From positions 5,890,001 through 5,954,000 of the forward strand of contig OZ257137.1 in NCBI GenBank assembly GCA_965279115.1: 64,000 bases of DNA. The letters are read 5' to 3'. Both the position numbers and the translations under genes were made by a program. Positions within the stretch are counted from its first letter, which is position 1. Every line of letters begins with the position of its first letter. This DNA is from JAEUOS01 sp965279115. GTDB lineage: Bacteria > Pseudomonadota > Gammaproteobacteria > Burkholderiales > JAEUOS01. The notes below the pieces were generated by a model that was not told the DNA's origin, did no database searches, and worked only from the letters and a program-made list of their open reading frames with translations. This document shows positions 1-8,200 of the stretch, one piece after another.

Positions 1-50
1 GAAAATGGCTGCCTGGTATTCGAGATCCATTACTACAAGCCGGATTGAGA

Positions 51-95
51 ACTTTCCGCTTGAGAGGCCCATCCAAAACGGTGCGCGCGGAAAGT
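51..95. promoter_or_regulatory. Inverted repeat upstream of the sigma-54-type promoter
   Basis: ACTTTCCGC (51-59) is repeated as its exact reverse complement GCGGAAAGT (87-95), with 27 bases between the arms. The pair lies about 70-110 bp upstream of the GG/GC promoter at 162-177, where an enhancer-binding activator of sigma-54 RNA polymerase would normally sit. The sequence shows the repeat; activator binding is inference. A similar half site, AACTTTCCG, recurs at 1382-1390 and 5120-5128, also outside genes. Confidence 0.4.
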
Positions 96-161
96 GTCGA
101 TGAACTTTACAGAGTTCCTGACGAACTCACGAAACCCCCTACAAAACAAGGCATTACCGAT

Positions 162-177
162 TGGCATGGGATATGCG
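162..177 (+). promoter_or_regulatory. Candidate sigma-54 (RpoN) promoter of the PEP-CTERM gene
   Basis: The bases TTGGCATGGGATATGCG place GG at 163-164 and GC at 175-176 with exactly 10 bases between, the invariant spacing of -24/-12 promoters, and match most of TGGCACG-N4-TTGC. Transcription would start near 187-189, giving a leader of about 25 bases that holds the Shine-Dalgarno AGGGAG (197-202) before the ATG at 212. PEP-CTERM genes in exosortase-bearing bacteria are known to be controlled in several lineages by the PrsK/PrsR pair with sigma-54, which fits. The regulators are not in this window. Confidence 0.6.
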
Positions 178-211
178 TTATGTGCGCTATCACCTTAGGG
201 AGTTCACCCAA

Positions 212-940
212 ATGAAAAAAATCCTTTCTGCCGCGCTCGCCAGTCTCTCCTGTGCAGCCGCCTTTGCCGGGCCCATCACCCTAACCGGCACGGTGCGCGA
301 TTTCGCGGCTGATGGGGTCAATTTTGAGGCTCAGAATTACGTCTCCGGATCAGGGTATGTGGCCTCCACTCTCACTGGCCCCTCTCCCACCCTCACAGCA
401 ACCGGGAGTGGTGCAGGGCAAATCAGCAATACCGGTGACGGCGCTTTCGACAAGTGGTTCACCAAGACCACAGACGCCACTTCGTATTCCATACAACTCA
501 ACGAGACGTTTGTTGGTTCCGGCATATACAAATACATCAACAACAGCTTCTTCCCGTTGGGGAACAACTACCACTTCACGTATGCCATCTCATCGACGTT
601 CAGCTATGTAGCTGGTGCGGGCCAGATCTTTGATTTCAGCGGCGATGATGACGTATGGGTATTCTTCGACAAGAAACTGGGCATCGACCTTGGCGGCGTT
701 CATGGAAGTCAATCCCAGTCAGTCAACCTGGATACGCTTTTCGGGAGTGGCAAGGCTTCTGGCGACTACAGCTTCGATTTCTTCTTCGCTGAACGCCACA
801 CGACGGGTTCCAATTTGGAGATTACGACCTCCCTGGTTTTCAGGGACCCGCCCGTAAGCGTTCCGGAACCTGGGTCTGTGGCCTTGATGGGGCTCGCCCT
901 TGTCGGTCTTGCGGCATCGCGCCGACGCAAACCTGCTTGA
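212..940 (+). CDS. Fibro-slime domain protein with PEP-CTERM sorting signal
   Basis: An exported protein of 242 aa. Residues 1-20 form a signal peptide (MKK, then a hydrophobic stretch ending in AFAG). The middle carries the hallmark of the fibro-slime domain: F-x-F-x-G-D-D-D-V-W-V-F-F-D, then L-G-I-D-L-G-G-V-H-G, ending in a beta-rich F-F-F-A-E-R-H segment. The last 26 residues are a textbook PEP-CTERM tail: VPEP, a hydrophobic helix and RRRKPA. Such tails are recognised by an exosortase, and the proteins are associated with exopolysaccharide and the cell surface. The ATG at 212 is chosen because AGGGAG lies 9 bases upstream and the signal peptide begins there; the longer frame from 161 would start inside the promoter. 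No exosortase gene is in the window, so it must lie elsewhere. The ligand or matrix role is unknown. Confidence 0.9.
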   Translation: MKKILSAALASLSCAAAFAGPITLTGTVRDFAADGVNFEAQNYVSGSGYVASTLTGPSPTLTATGSGAGQISNTGDGAFDKWFTKTTDATSYSIQLNETFVGSGIYKYINNSFFPLGNNYHFTYAISSTFSYVAGAGQIFDFSGDDDVWVFFDKKLGIDLGGVHGSQSQSVNLDTLFGSGKASGDYSFDFFFAERHTTGSNLEITTSLVFRDPPVSVPEPGSVALMGLALVGLAASRRRKPA

Positions 941-960
941 TCTACTTGGTTTCGTAAGTT

Positions 961-984
961 GCGGCACCTTCGGGTGCCGCTTTC
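961..984 (+). terminator. Hairpin terminator after the PEP-CTERM gene
   Basis: GCGGCACC (961-968) pairs perfectly with GGTGCCGC (973-980) around a stable TTCG loop and is followed by TTT. It lies 21 bases after the stop of the fibro-slime gene and separates it from the converging PEP-CTERM remnant. The T run is short, so efficiency is uncertain, but the 8-bp stem with UUCG loop is strong. Confidence 0.8.
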
Positions 985-1007
985 CATTTGGAAACCTGCA
1001 TCCGCTC

Positions 1008-1325
1008 TCAGGCCGCCGAATCCTTGCGCGTCCGGCGTCGCAACAGCAGAGCGCCCACACCGGCCGCAAAAAGAACCGTGATCGAGGGCTCGGGAACCGG
1101 CGACGCGGCGATATTGAGCGAGATGCCGCCCGCATTGTCGGGCACGTAATAGTCGCGAAGCGTAAACAGGAGCGTCGTCGTCTGGCTCAGCGTGAAATTC
1201 GCCGAGAAATTCTGCACCGCAGGCAGCGCCGCCACGGCCACTGCCAAAGATCCACCGCCCCTCTCGTAGTAGCCAAGCACCCGCCGTGTGGAATCGTCGG
1301 CCATCACGAATGCCCAGGCTGGTCG
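1008..1325 (-). pseudogene. C-terminal remnant of a second PEP-CTERM protein
   Basis: This minus-strand stretch encodes a recognisable PEP-CTERM C-terminus. Beta-rich sequence ends in Y-Y-V-P-D-N-A-G-G-I-S, a typical last strand of these proteins. It is followed by VPEPS, a hydrophobic helix and RRRTRKD before the TGA. No signal peptide precedes it. The frame stays open to 1472, but the upstream residues do not look like a secreted beta-protein and run into the leader of the SDR gene. I read it as a gene that has lost its 5' half. An alternative is a short functional protein starting at the ATG near 1304, but without export it could not reach an exosortase. It converges on the intact PEP-CTERM gene and shares its terminator region. 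Confidence 0.65.
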
Positions 1326-1486
1326 CCCGAGTGCCCAAAGCGGCGCGCATCGATCTGAAATAGGTGCCCAAAGGTCGGCTAAACTTTCCGACCCGGATTT
1401 GAACCGGACCCATTGTCCACAAGCTCGGCCGATCGAACGCAACATGCGTTGGTCCGCCCGCCAAAAACACAACGAAAGAGACCACC

Positions 1487-2248
1487 ATGCAGCTCGGATT
1501 AAAAGGTAAGAAAGCCATCGTCACCGGCGCCAGCCGCGGTATCGGCCGCGCCATCGCCGAACTGCTCGCCAGCGAAGGCTGCGATCTGGCGATCTGCTCG
1601 CGCAATCAGACGCAGGTCGACGAGGCCACCAAGGCGCTTTCCGCCAAGGGCGTCAAGGCGATCGGTTCCACGGTGGACGTGGCCGATCTGGAGGCGCAGC
1701 GGCGCTGGATTGCCGCTTCAGGCGAAGCCCTGGGCGGGATCGACATTTTCGTCGCCAACGTCAGCGCGCTCGCGCAAGGGATGGACGAAGCCTCCTGGCG
1801 CGCCGGGCTGGATACCGACCTCATGGCCACCGTGTTCGGCATCGAGGCGGCCCTGCCGATGATCCAGCAATCGACCGCGGGAGCCATCGTCGTGGTCGGC
1901 ACCACCGGCGCGGTGGAAGTTGCAGGACCGCCGCGCGCGTATGCGTCGGTCAAGGCCGCGCTGGCCCCTTACGTGAAGGCGCTGGCGCGCAACCTGGCAC
2001 CAAAGAACGTGCGCGCCAACATGGTGTCACCCGGCAACGTGTACTTCGCGGATGGCATCTGGAATAAGGTCGAGGTCAACAACCCGGATGCCTACCGCAC
2101 CGCCCTCTCGCGCAACCCGATGGGTCGCATGGGCACACCCGAAGAAGTCGCCAACGCGGTGGTGTTCCTGGCCAGCCCTGCCGCCAGCTTCATCAGCGGC
2201 ACCAACATCATCGTCGATGGCGCGATGACCCAGCGGGTGCAGTTCTAG
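1487..2248 (+). CDS. SDR family NAD(P)-dependent oxidoreductase
   Basis: A cytoplasmic 253-aa protein, the usual size of a classical short-chain dehydrogenase. The Rossmann signature TGASRGIG lies at residues 13-20 and the catalytic pair YASVK at 152-156. The C-terminus has the conserved S-P-G-N, then P-E-E-V-A-N-A-V-V-F-L-A-S and S-G-T-N-I-I-V-D-G-A. Two usual landmarks are altered: NNAG is NVSA (N91), and the catalytic Ser expected about 13 residues before Tyr152 is Thr (T139/T140). R17 after the glycine motif suggests NADP(H), though this is weak evidence. A purine-rich site (GAAAGAGA) precedes the ATG. The gene converges with the GMC oxidoreductase, and the two overlap by four bases. The substrate cannot be told; 3-oxoacyl reductase-like annotation would be over-reading. 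Confidence 0.9.
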   Translation: MQLGLKGKKAIVTGASRGIGRAIAELLASEGCDLAICSRNQTQVDEATKALSAKGVKAIGSTVDVADLEAQRRWIAASGEALGGIDIFVANVSALAQGMDEASWRAGLDTDLMATVFGIEAALPMIQQSTAGAIVVVGTTGAVEVAGPPRAYASVKAALAPYVKALARNLAPKNVRANMVSPGNVYFADGIWNKVEVNNPDAYRTALSRNPMGRMGTPEEVANAVVFLASPAASFISGTNIIVDGAMTQRVQF

Positions 2249-3858
2249 TCACCACCGGGGCGGCTGTTCGCCAGGATCATCTCCGCCCCCTTCTCCGCCG
2301 CCATCAGGGTCGGCGCATTCGAATTGCCCGACGTCCCGCTCGGCAGCACCGAGGCATCCACCACCCTCAAACCCGCCACCCCGCGCACTCGCAGTTGCGG
2401 GTCCACCACTGAAGTACCCGGCCCGCCCATCTGGCAAGTGCCCACCAGGTGGTAGCCCGATACACCTTTCTCGTAGGCATAGGCCAGCAGTTCGTCATCG
2501 CTGGCGAGCGACTCGCCCGGCATGGTCTCGTGGGTGCTCCAGCACGCAAGCGGCGGCATGCTCAGGACCTTGCGGGCCAACCGCAGGCCGGCCAGGCAGG
2601 CGCGGCGGTCTTCCGGCGCGCTCAGGTAATTGGGCGTGATCGCCGGCGCAACAGCCACGTCGGCGGCGCGGATGCGCACATGGCCGCTGCTTTCCGGAAA
2701 GGAGTGATAGCAGGCGATGGTCATGCCGCCCTCCTCTTCAAGCGCGTAGGTGCCGGGCTCGAAGCTGCCGGGCGCGAAGCTCATCACCATGTCCGGATGC
2801 TCCAGATGCGCGGCGCTTCGGGAATAGGCGCCGCAGGTGCTGGCGCCCAGGGTCAAGAGGCCGGTCCCGGTGAGGGCGTATTTAAGCAGTTCGCGGACGA
2901 AGGCCAGGCCATGGGTGCGCTCGTTCAGGGTGACCATGCCTTTCACCCGCTGCGACACGCGCACCGAATAGTGGTCGCGCAGGTTGGCGCCCACCAGCGG
3001 CAGGTCCACCAGCACCGGGATGCCATGGCTTTGCAGCAGGTCCGCCGGGCCTATGCCGGAGAGCTGCAGCAACTGCGGCGAACGGATCGTGCCGGCAGAC
3101 ACGATCACTTCGCGACGCGCCTTCACGGCATAAGGCCCATCCGGGCCGCGCAACATGGCGCCCACGCAGCGCGTCCCATCGAACAGCAGCCGTTCCGCCA
3201 GGGTGCGCGTCCTGATCTCCAGGTTGTTGCGCCCTTTCGCCTGGCGCAGATAGGTTTGCGCCGGGCCGCCGCGAAAGCGGTTGCGGCGGTTCTGGTGAAA
3301 GGCAGCCGCGCCTTCACGCAGCGGGCCGTTTACGCTCGGGTTGACGCGCAGTCCCGCCTGACCGCAGGCTTCCAGAAAGGCGTCGCTCAGCGGGTGGCGC
3401 TCGAGGAACACCGACACCGGCAGCGGATGATCGGGCGCCGCACCTTCCAGGTTTTCCATCGCTTCGTACACCGGCAGCACGTCCTCGAACGACCACCCTT
3501 CACATCCCTGCGCCACCCAACGCGCGTGCTCGGCTGGTGAGCTCCTCACATAGAGCATGCCATTCAATGATCCGGTGCCGCCCAGCATGCGCCCCTGCGG
3601 GTAGGCGATCACCCTTCCGCCTTTGGCACGGTCGGGCTCGGAGCGGTAGTTCCAGCTCAACTCCGGGTGGTCGATCAGCTTCAGGTAACCGGCCGGGATG
3701 TGGATGAAGGGGTTGCTGTCTTCAGCGCCGGCTTCCACCAGCACGACGCGGTGTCGCCCATCGGCCGAAAGCCGGTTGGCCAGCACGCAGCCAGCGCTGC
3801 CGGCGCCGAGGATGAGGTAGTCGGTTTCCCGGGTGAAGGTGACAGGCGATTGGGTCAT
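2245..3858 (-). CDS. GMC family FAD-dependent oxidoreductase (choline/alcohol dehydrogenase type)
   Basis: A full-length 537-aa flavoprotein that oxidises alcohol groups of an unknown small substrate. The FAD-binding GAGSAG lies at residues 18-23 with the E of V-E-A-G about 20 residues further on. The GMC signature 1 region (G-R-M-L-G-G-T-G-S-L-N-G) starts near 89, and signature 2 (S-A-G-T-I-R-S-P-Q-L-L-Q-L-S-G-I-G) lies near 264. The catalytic His is H470 in G-Y-H-L-V-G-T-C-Q-M-G, and the partner Asn is N512 in S-G-N-S-N-A-P-T. No signal peptide is seen, so it is probably cytoplasmic. It lies 79 bases downstream of the alpha/beta-hydrolase on the same strand, so the two may be cotranscribed, for example hydrolysis of an ester followed by alcohol oxidation. 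No clear Shine-Dalgarno precedes the ATG at 3858. Substrate assignment (choline, polyethylene glycol, other) is not possible from sequence. Confidence 0.92.
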   Translation of the reverse strand: MTQSPVTFTRETDYLILGAGSAGCVLANRLSADGRHRVVLVEAGAEDSNPFIHIPAGYLKLIDHPELSWNYRSEPDRAKGGRVIAYPQGRMLGGTGSLNGMLYVRSSPAEHARWVAQGCEGWSFEDVLPVYEAMENLEGAAPDHPLPVSVFLERHPLSDAFLEACGQAGLRVNPSVNGPLREGAAAFHQNRRNRFRGGPAQTYLRQAKGRNNLEIRTRTLAERLLFDGTRCVGAMLRGPDGPYAVKARREVIVSAGTIRSPQLLQLSGIGPADLLQSHGIPVLVDLPLVGANLRDHYSVRVSQRVKGMVTLNERTHGLAFVRELLKYALTGTGLLTLGASTCGAYSRSAAHLEHPDMVMSFAPGSFEPGTYALEEEGGMTIACYHSFPESSGHVRIRAADVAVAPAITPNYLSAPEDRRACLAGLRLARKVLSMPPLACWSTHETMPGESLASDDELLAYAYEKGVSGYHLVGTCQMGGPGTSVVDPQLRVRGVAGLRVVDASVLPSGTSGNSNAPTLMAAEKGAEMILANSRPGGD

Positions 3859-3911
3859 GGTGGCGGCGCAAGTGAATCATCCAGGCGCCGCCATTGTCAC
3901 GACAGGCACCG

Positions 3912-3936
3912 GCCGGCGAGGCCGGCGCGCCTTTTT
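3912..3936 (+). terminator. Terminator-like hairpin facing the plus strand
   Basis: GCCGGC (3912-3917), loop GAG, GCCGGC (3921-3926), then a GC spacer and TTTTT (3932-3936). The T run is on the plus strand, although both flanking genes are on the minus strand. It would therefore stop antisense or read-through transcripts rather than the hydrolase-GMC transcript. On the minus-strand mRNA the hairpin lies directly after the hydrolase stop codon with no U tract behind it. Confidence 0.35.
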
Positions 3937-3937
3937 A

Positions 3938-5002
3938 TCACTTGTCCAGCCCCTTGCGGCGCAGCCACTTGGACAGCTCGCCCGCCACTGCCTCGTTGTT
4001 GAGGTCGGCAAACGGAATATGGCTGTTGCCGCGCAGACCCGCATCCGGCAGCATCAGCACCTCGCAGTCGCCGCCATGGCGCTTGACGATTCCGCAAAAG
4101 GTCTTTGCCAGTTCCACCGAATTGGCCCAGATCGGGCGGGTGCTGCTGTAGTCGCCAAACACCATCTGGATCGGGAATTTGGTCAGCTTCATGAACTCGT
4201 CCAGCGGTACCGAGTGGGGGCCGAACGGGCCTTTCGGCTTGGGCTCGGGCCCTTCGCCTTCCGGAAACACGAAGCCCGGGGTTTCGTAGGCGACGATGCC
4301 CTTCATGTTGCTGCCTTTCGCTTTCAGCGCTGACAGCATGGCCCGCCAGCCGCCGGCGGAATTGGTCAGCGCCACCACCGGGCCGATCCGGTCGATCGCC
4401 TGGCCACCGGCCTCCGCCTGCAGCAGCGCGTTTTCCAGCGTATCGAACTCGTCATAGCGCGCACGCGTGGCCTGGTTCCACGCCTCCGCATCGGCGGTCG
4501 GGAACTGCACGCCCGGGTGCCAGTTGGGATAGGTGATGCCGAAGCGCCAGGCGGCGAAATTGCGCTGATCGAAGAACTCGGGCTTGTAGTTGATCGGCTC
4601 GCAACTCCAGTTGGCGCGACCGACGCGCGGCCCATCCCACAGGTACACCGGGTAGCGCTTGCGCAGGAACATGCTCTTGAAGCCCTCCCCGCCGTCCCAG
4701 CGGTTCTCCCATACCTTGGTGCTGGAACTGTGCCACATGATCAGGCCAACCTTGCGCCGTTTCGCCGGGATGAAGTACTCCACGTAGCCGTGGTCGCACG
4801 AGAGCGTCTGGCTGGCATCGGCGGGGTTCGCGATGATCTTGCCGCCCACTTCGTATGCGCCGGTGGATTGCAGGACGATGGGGGGCTTGGGCACCACACG
4901 AACATCGGCCGCGATGGTGGCGCAGCCGACACCGCCCAGCAGACAGGCAATGGCGAACCGGTTGAATTTACCGAAGGCGGTGTGCTGTTGAACGCGTGTC
5001 AT
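3938..5002 (-). CDS. Secreted alpha/beta-hydrolase (esterase-like)
   Basis: A 354-aa protein with a probable signal peptide (residues 1-32: basic start, hydrophobic core, A-T-I-A-A-D). The nucleophile elbow is T-N-S-A-G with S215 after a beta-strand (G-P-V-V-A-L). The acid is probably D284 in F-G-D-Y, and the catalytic His is H328 in G-N-S-H-I-P-F. This Ser-Asp-His order is that of the alpha/beta-hydrolase fold, with an N-S-A-G variant of the GxSxG motif. The start at 5002 is chosen because AAAGGAG (complement of 5011-5017) lies 8 bases upstream. The longer frame to 5107 adds residues with no signal-peptide character. Likely a periplasmic or extracellular esterase or lipase of unknown substrate. 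The GMC oxidoreductase follows on the same strand. The 275-bp gap to the divergent alpha-2-macroglobulin gene must hold the promoters of both genes; I found no convincing -35/-10 pair there. Confidence 0.82.
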   Translation of the reverse strand: MTRVQQHTAFGKFNRFAIACLLGGVGCATIAADVRVVPKPPIVLQSTGAYEVGGKIIANPADASQTLSCDHGYVEYFIPAKRRKVGLIMWHSSSTKVWENRWDGGEGFKSMFLRKRYPVYLWDGPRVGRANWSCEPINYKPEFFDQRNFAAWRFGITYPNWHPGVQFPTADAEAWNQATRARYDEFDTLENALLQAEAGGQAIDRIGPVVALTNSAGGWRAMLSALKAKGSNMKGIVAYETPGFVFPEGEGPEPKPKGPFGPHSVPLDEFMKLTKFPIQMVFGDYSSTRPIWANSVELAKTFCGIVKRHGGDCEVLMLPDAGLRGNSHIPFADLNNEAVAGELSKWLRRKGLDK

Positions 5003-5277
5003 CCGTGAGTCTCCTTTGAGCAGCCGCTTCGTGCTCTCATTTGTTATATGCGGAAAATCAACCTGGTACAGGCGTTTGAGCATGCCGCCCGAGAATTCAA
5101 AACACAATCATTTGTTCACAACTTTCCGCACCGCGAAAAAGTCATCCCCTCCATCGCCCGCAGCCCCTTCGGTCCATGAGTCTGTCTTGCGGCGACAGAT
5201 TTAGCGTCTGGACACGTGCATGGCCATCGCCCCGTATAGTGCGACTTCGCGCTCCATTCCCACGCCAGGAAGCACGC

Positions 5278-8200
5278 ATGCCATCCTCCTGCTCACGCGT
5301 CCCTGCCCGCCTAGCCCACGCCCTCGCATTGGGCGCACTGCTGCTCGGCGCCAGCGCCGTGACGGCTCAGGCGCCCGCGCAGAGCGTGGCGGTTGAAACC
5401 TTTGCCCCGCAGGGCGAGGTGCGACAAATCCGCCAAGTTGCGGTGCGCTTCGCGGCGGACATGGTGGCGCTGGGGGCCAGCGGCGCGCCGGCGCCGCTGC
5501 AGATGGAGTGCTCCCCGGGCACGCCTGCCGCCACTGGTCGCTGGGTCGACGCACGGCGCTTCGTCTTCGAGTGGCCACTCGACCTGCCGGTCGGAACTCG
5601 TTGCGTGGTCAGCCTGCGCGGTGCCCCCAGCAGCCTGGACGGGGGTGCGGTAGTAGCCGCCGGACCTTGGCAGTTCAGCACCGGAGGCCCGAAAATCGCC
5701 GAACTTTTGACGCCGCGCGCTCCACGCGACCGCATTCGCGAGGACCAGGTATTCCTGATTCGGCCGGACGCCGCGACGGACCCTACCTCCGTTGGCCAGC
5801 ACCTCAAATGCGAAGTCCAGGGAAGCGCCGCGACCCCGATGCAGCGGCTCACGGATGCCGAAGGATTGCGCGAGATGCAGTTGCAGGCGTATGACGAATT
5901 CAACCTGGACAGATGGCAGCGCGAGCAGTGGATGGCGGCGCGCTGCGCACAACCCCTGCCCAACGCCACACCGGTGCGCCTGATCTGGGGCGCCGGCATC
6001 GCCACGCCGAGCCAGGTGACCAGCAGCAGCGACCAGATCACCGGCTTCACCGTGCGGCCGGTATTCAGCATGGAGATCAGCTGCACTGTGCTGGCTTTCA
6101 CGCCGGGCTGCGACACACGTGCGCCGCTGTTGCTGCAATTTTCCGCTCCGATGTCCTTGGGCATGCTGGAGCGCATCCGCCTGGTTGCCAGCGACGGCAA
6201 ACCGGTCAACTTCGTCAAAACTCAAAACACTAGTTCTGTCACAGGCGTGATGACCGATATGTTGGATGTGGACGACGGTCCAGCCACCGTCACTGCCATT
6301 TTGACCGACACGGTGCGCGATGCAGACGGCCGCACACTTGCCAACGCCGACCGCTTTCCCCGCACCATTTCGTTCGCCCGCAAGCCAGCTTACATCGGCT
6401 TCGTGAATGCGGGCGTACAGGTCATCCCACGCGCTGCAGCCAACGGTGCGCCGGCGCAGGTGGTGGTGGCCGCGCGGTATGCGGAACCAGCCGTCGCAGT
6501 CCAGGCAGCGCGCATCTCCGGCATGCAGGGGATTCCCGGTGAAACAGCCGCCCTGGCACTGCTGCGCTCCGTCGCCGAATGGCCACAGCAGGCCGGCGAC
6601 GCTGCATACCCGGTCTTCGGCAAGGTTGGTTCCCTGCTGCCGCCTGCCGCCCGCATGTCATTGCCCACCGCCGGCGGTCCGCTGGCCTTCGCCGGGCTGC
6701 CCTTGACCCAGCCCGGCCTGTGGCTGGTTGAACTCGACAGCCCACTGCATCGCGCCGCCCATCCTGGGGCACGCAACCCGACGGCGCCGCGCGCCACCCT
6801 GGTGCAGATATCCGACCTCAATGTCACGGCACGCATTAGCACGCGCGGGCGCTCGCTGCTCTGGGTCACCGGCATGGCCACCGGCAAGCCTCTCGCAGAC
6901 GTGAGCCTGGCCATCTATGACTGCGACGATCGCGAGGTCTGGCGCGGCAGCAGCGCCGCCGACGGCAGCGCCAGCTTCGACGTGCGTACAAATTGCGCCG
7001 GCAGTGACTACTCCAGAACCTATCGTGTCGTCGCCCGCAAGGCCGATGACATGGCCGTGCTCCACCTCCAGCACATTTGGAATGCCAGTCAGCCAGTCCC
7101 CGGCATCGCCCATGTGGTGCTTGACCGCACCCTGCTCAAGGCCGGCGAAACCCTGCATCTGGAGTCGCATGTGCGCGGGCCGGTTGCAGGCGGCTTTGCG
7201 ATACTGCCCCCCTCCGCCGGCACGCTGGAGGTACGCCACCAGTCCGGAGAAGTCGTCCATCGTGGCGATGTTGCCTGGGACGCGCAAGGCAGTGCGCGTG
7301 CCACTTGGGCCATACCGGCCGGCGCCAGGCTTGGCCAATACACCGTGCGGATTACCCATGTTGCGTCCGGCAGCTCCACCACGGCCAGCCTTCAGGTCGA
7401 GGAATTCCGTGCCCCGGTGTTCGACGCGGGACTTACCGGCACGGCGCAATGGCGCACACCGCAGGAGCAGGTGCTGCCCGTGACCGCCTCGGTGCGGTTT
7501 TTCGCCGGCGGCGCGGCTGTAGGCGCGCAGGTCACCCTCAAGGGCCGATGGCGCATGGGCGCGCCACCCTTGCGCCCCGGATTCGACTTCCTCAACCGGC
7601 GCGTCGCGCCGTTTGCCTCTCAGCTTCTGGCACCGGGCCGCATGCAACTAGACAAGACCGGCGCAGCTTCCACCACGATCACAGCGCCGCCATCTCCTCA
7701 TGTGGTCAACCTGTTCGCGGAATTGGAGTTCGCGGATCCGAATGGCGAGGTTCAAACCATCGCCAAGCGATTTGTCGTATGGCCCTATCCCAACCGCATC
7801 GGCATCAAGACGCTGGTACTTCCGCAAGCTACCGGAGGCGCCATGCAGAACCAGCGCGCGGTCGAATTGAGCGGTGTGATGCTGGATCCGGATGGCCACC
7901 CCGTCGCCCAGAAAACGATGCGCTTCACCGTGGCGCGCGCATCCCCCAACCGCAATGGCTACTATGATCTGCTAGGTACCGAATCCGACGCCTGCGAGGG
8001 TGTCACCGGCGCCAATGGGGAGGCGCGCTGCACATGGCAGGCACCTGTCCCAACCAACCGCAGCGACAGCGGCCAATGGCTGTTCAGCGTCATGGTGGAA
8101 GGCGAAAAGCATGTCGCGACCACGCTGTTGAACCACTACGACCTGGCATGGCAACCCTCCCGTGCCGTGCTTGAAGTCGAAGGCCTCAACCCTCAGGATC

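Noticed and set aside
1326..1472. N-terminal extension of the PEP-CTERM stub
   Set aside because: The frame is open, but it has no signal peptide or beta-strand character and overlaps the leader of the SDR gene.
5230..5245. TATAGT as a -10 box for the alpha-2-macroglobulin gene
   Set aside because: No -35 element at 16-18 bases; the nearest similar hexamer gives a spacer of about 20, so it is not reported as a promoter.
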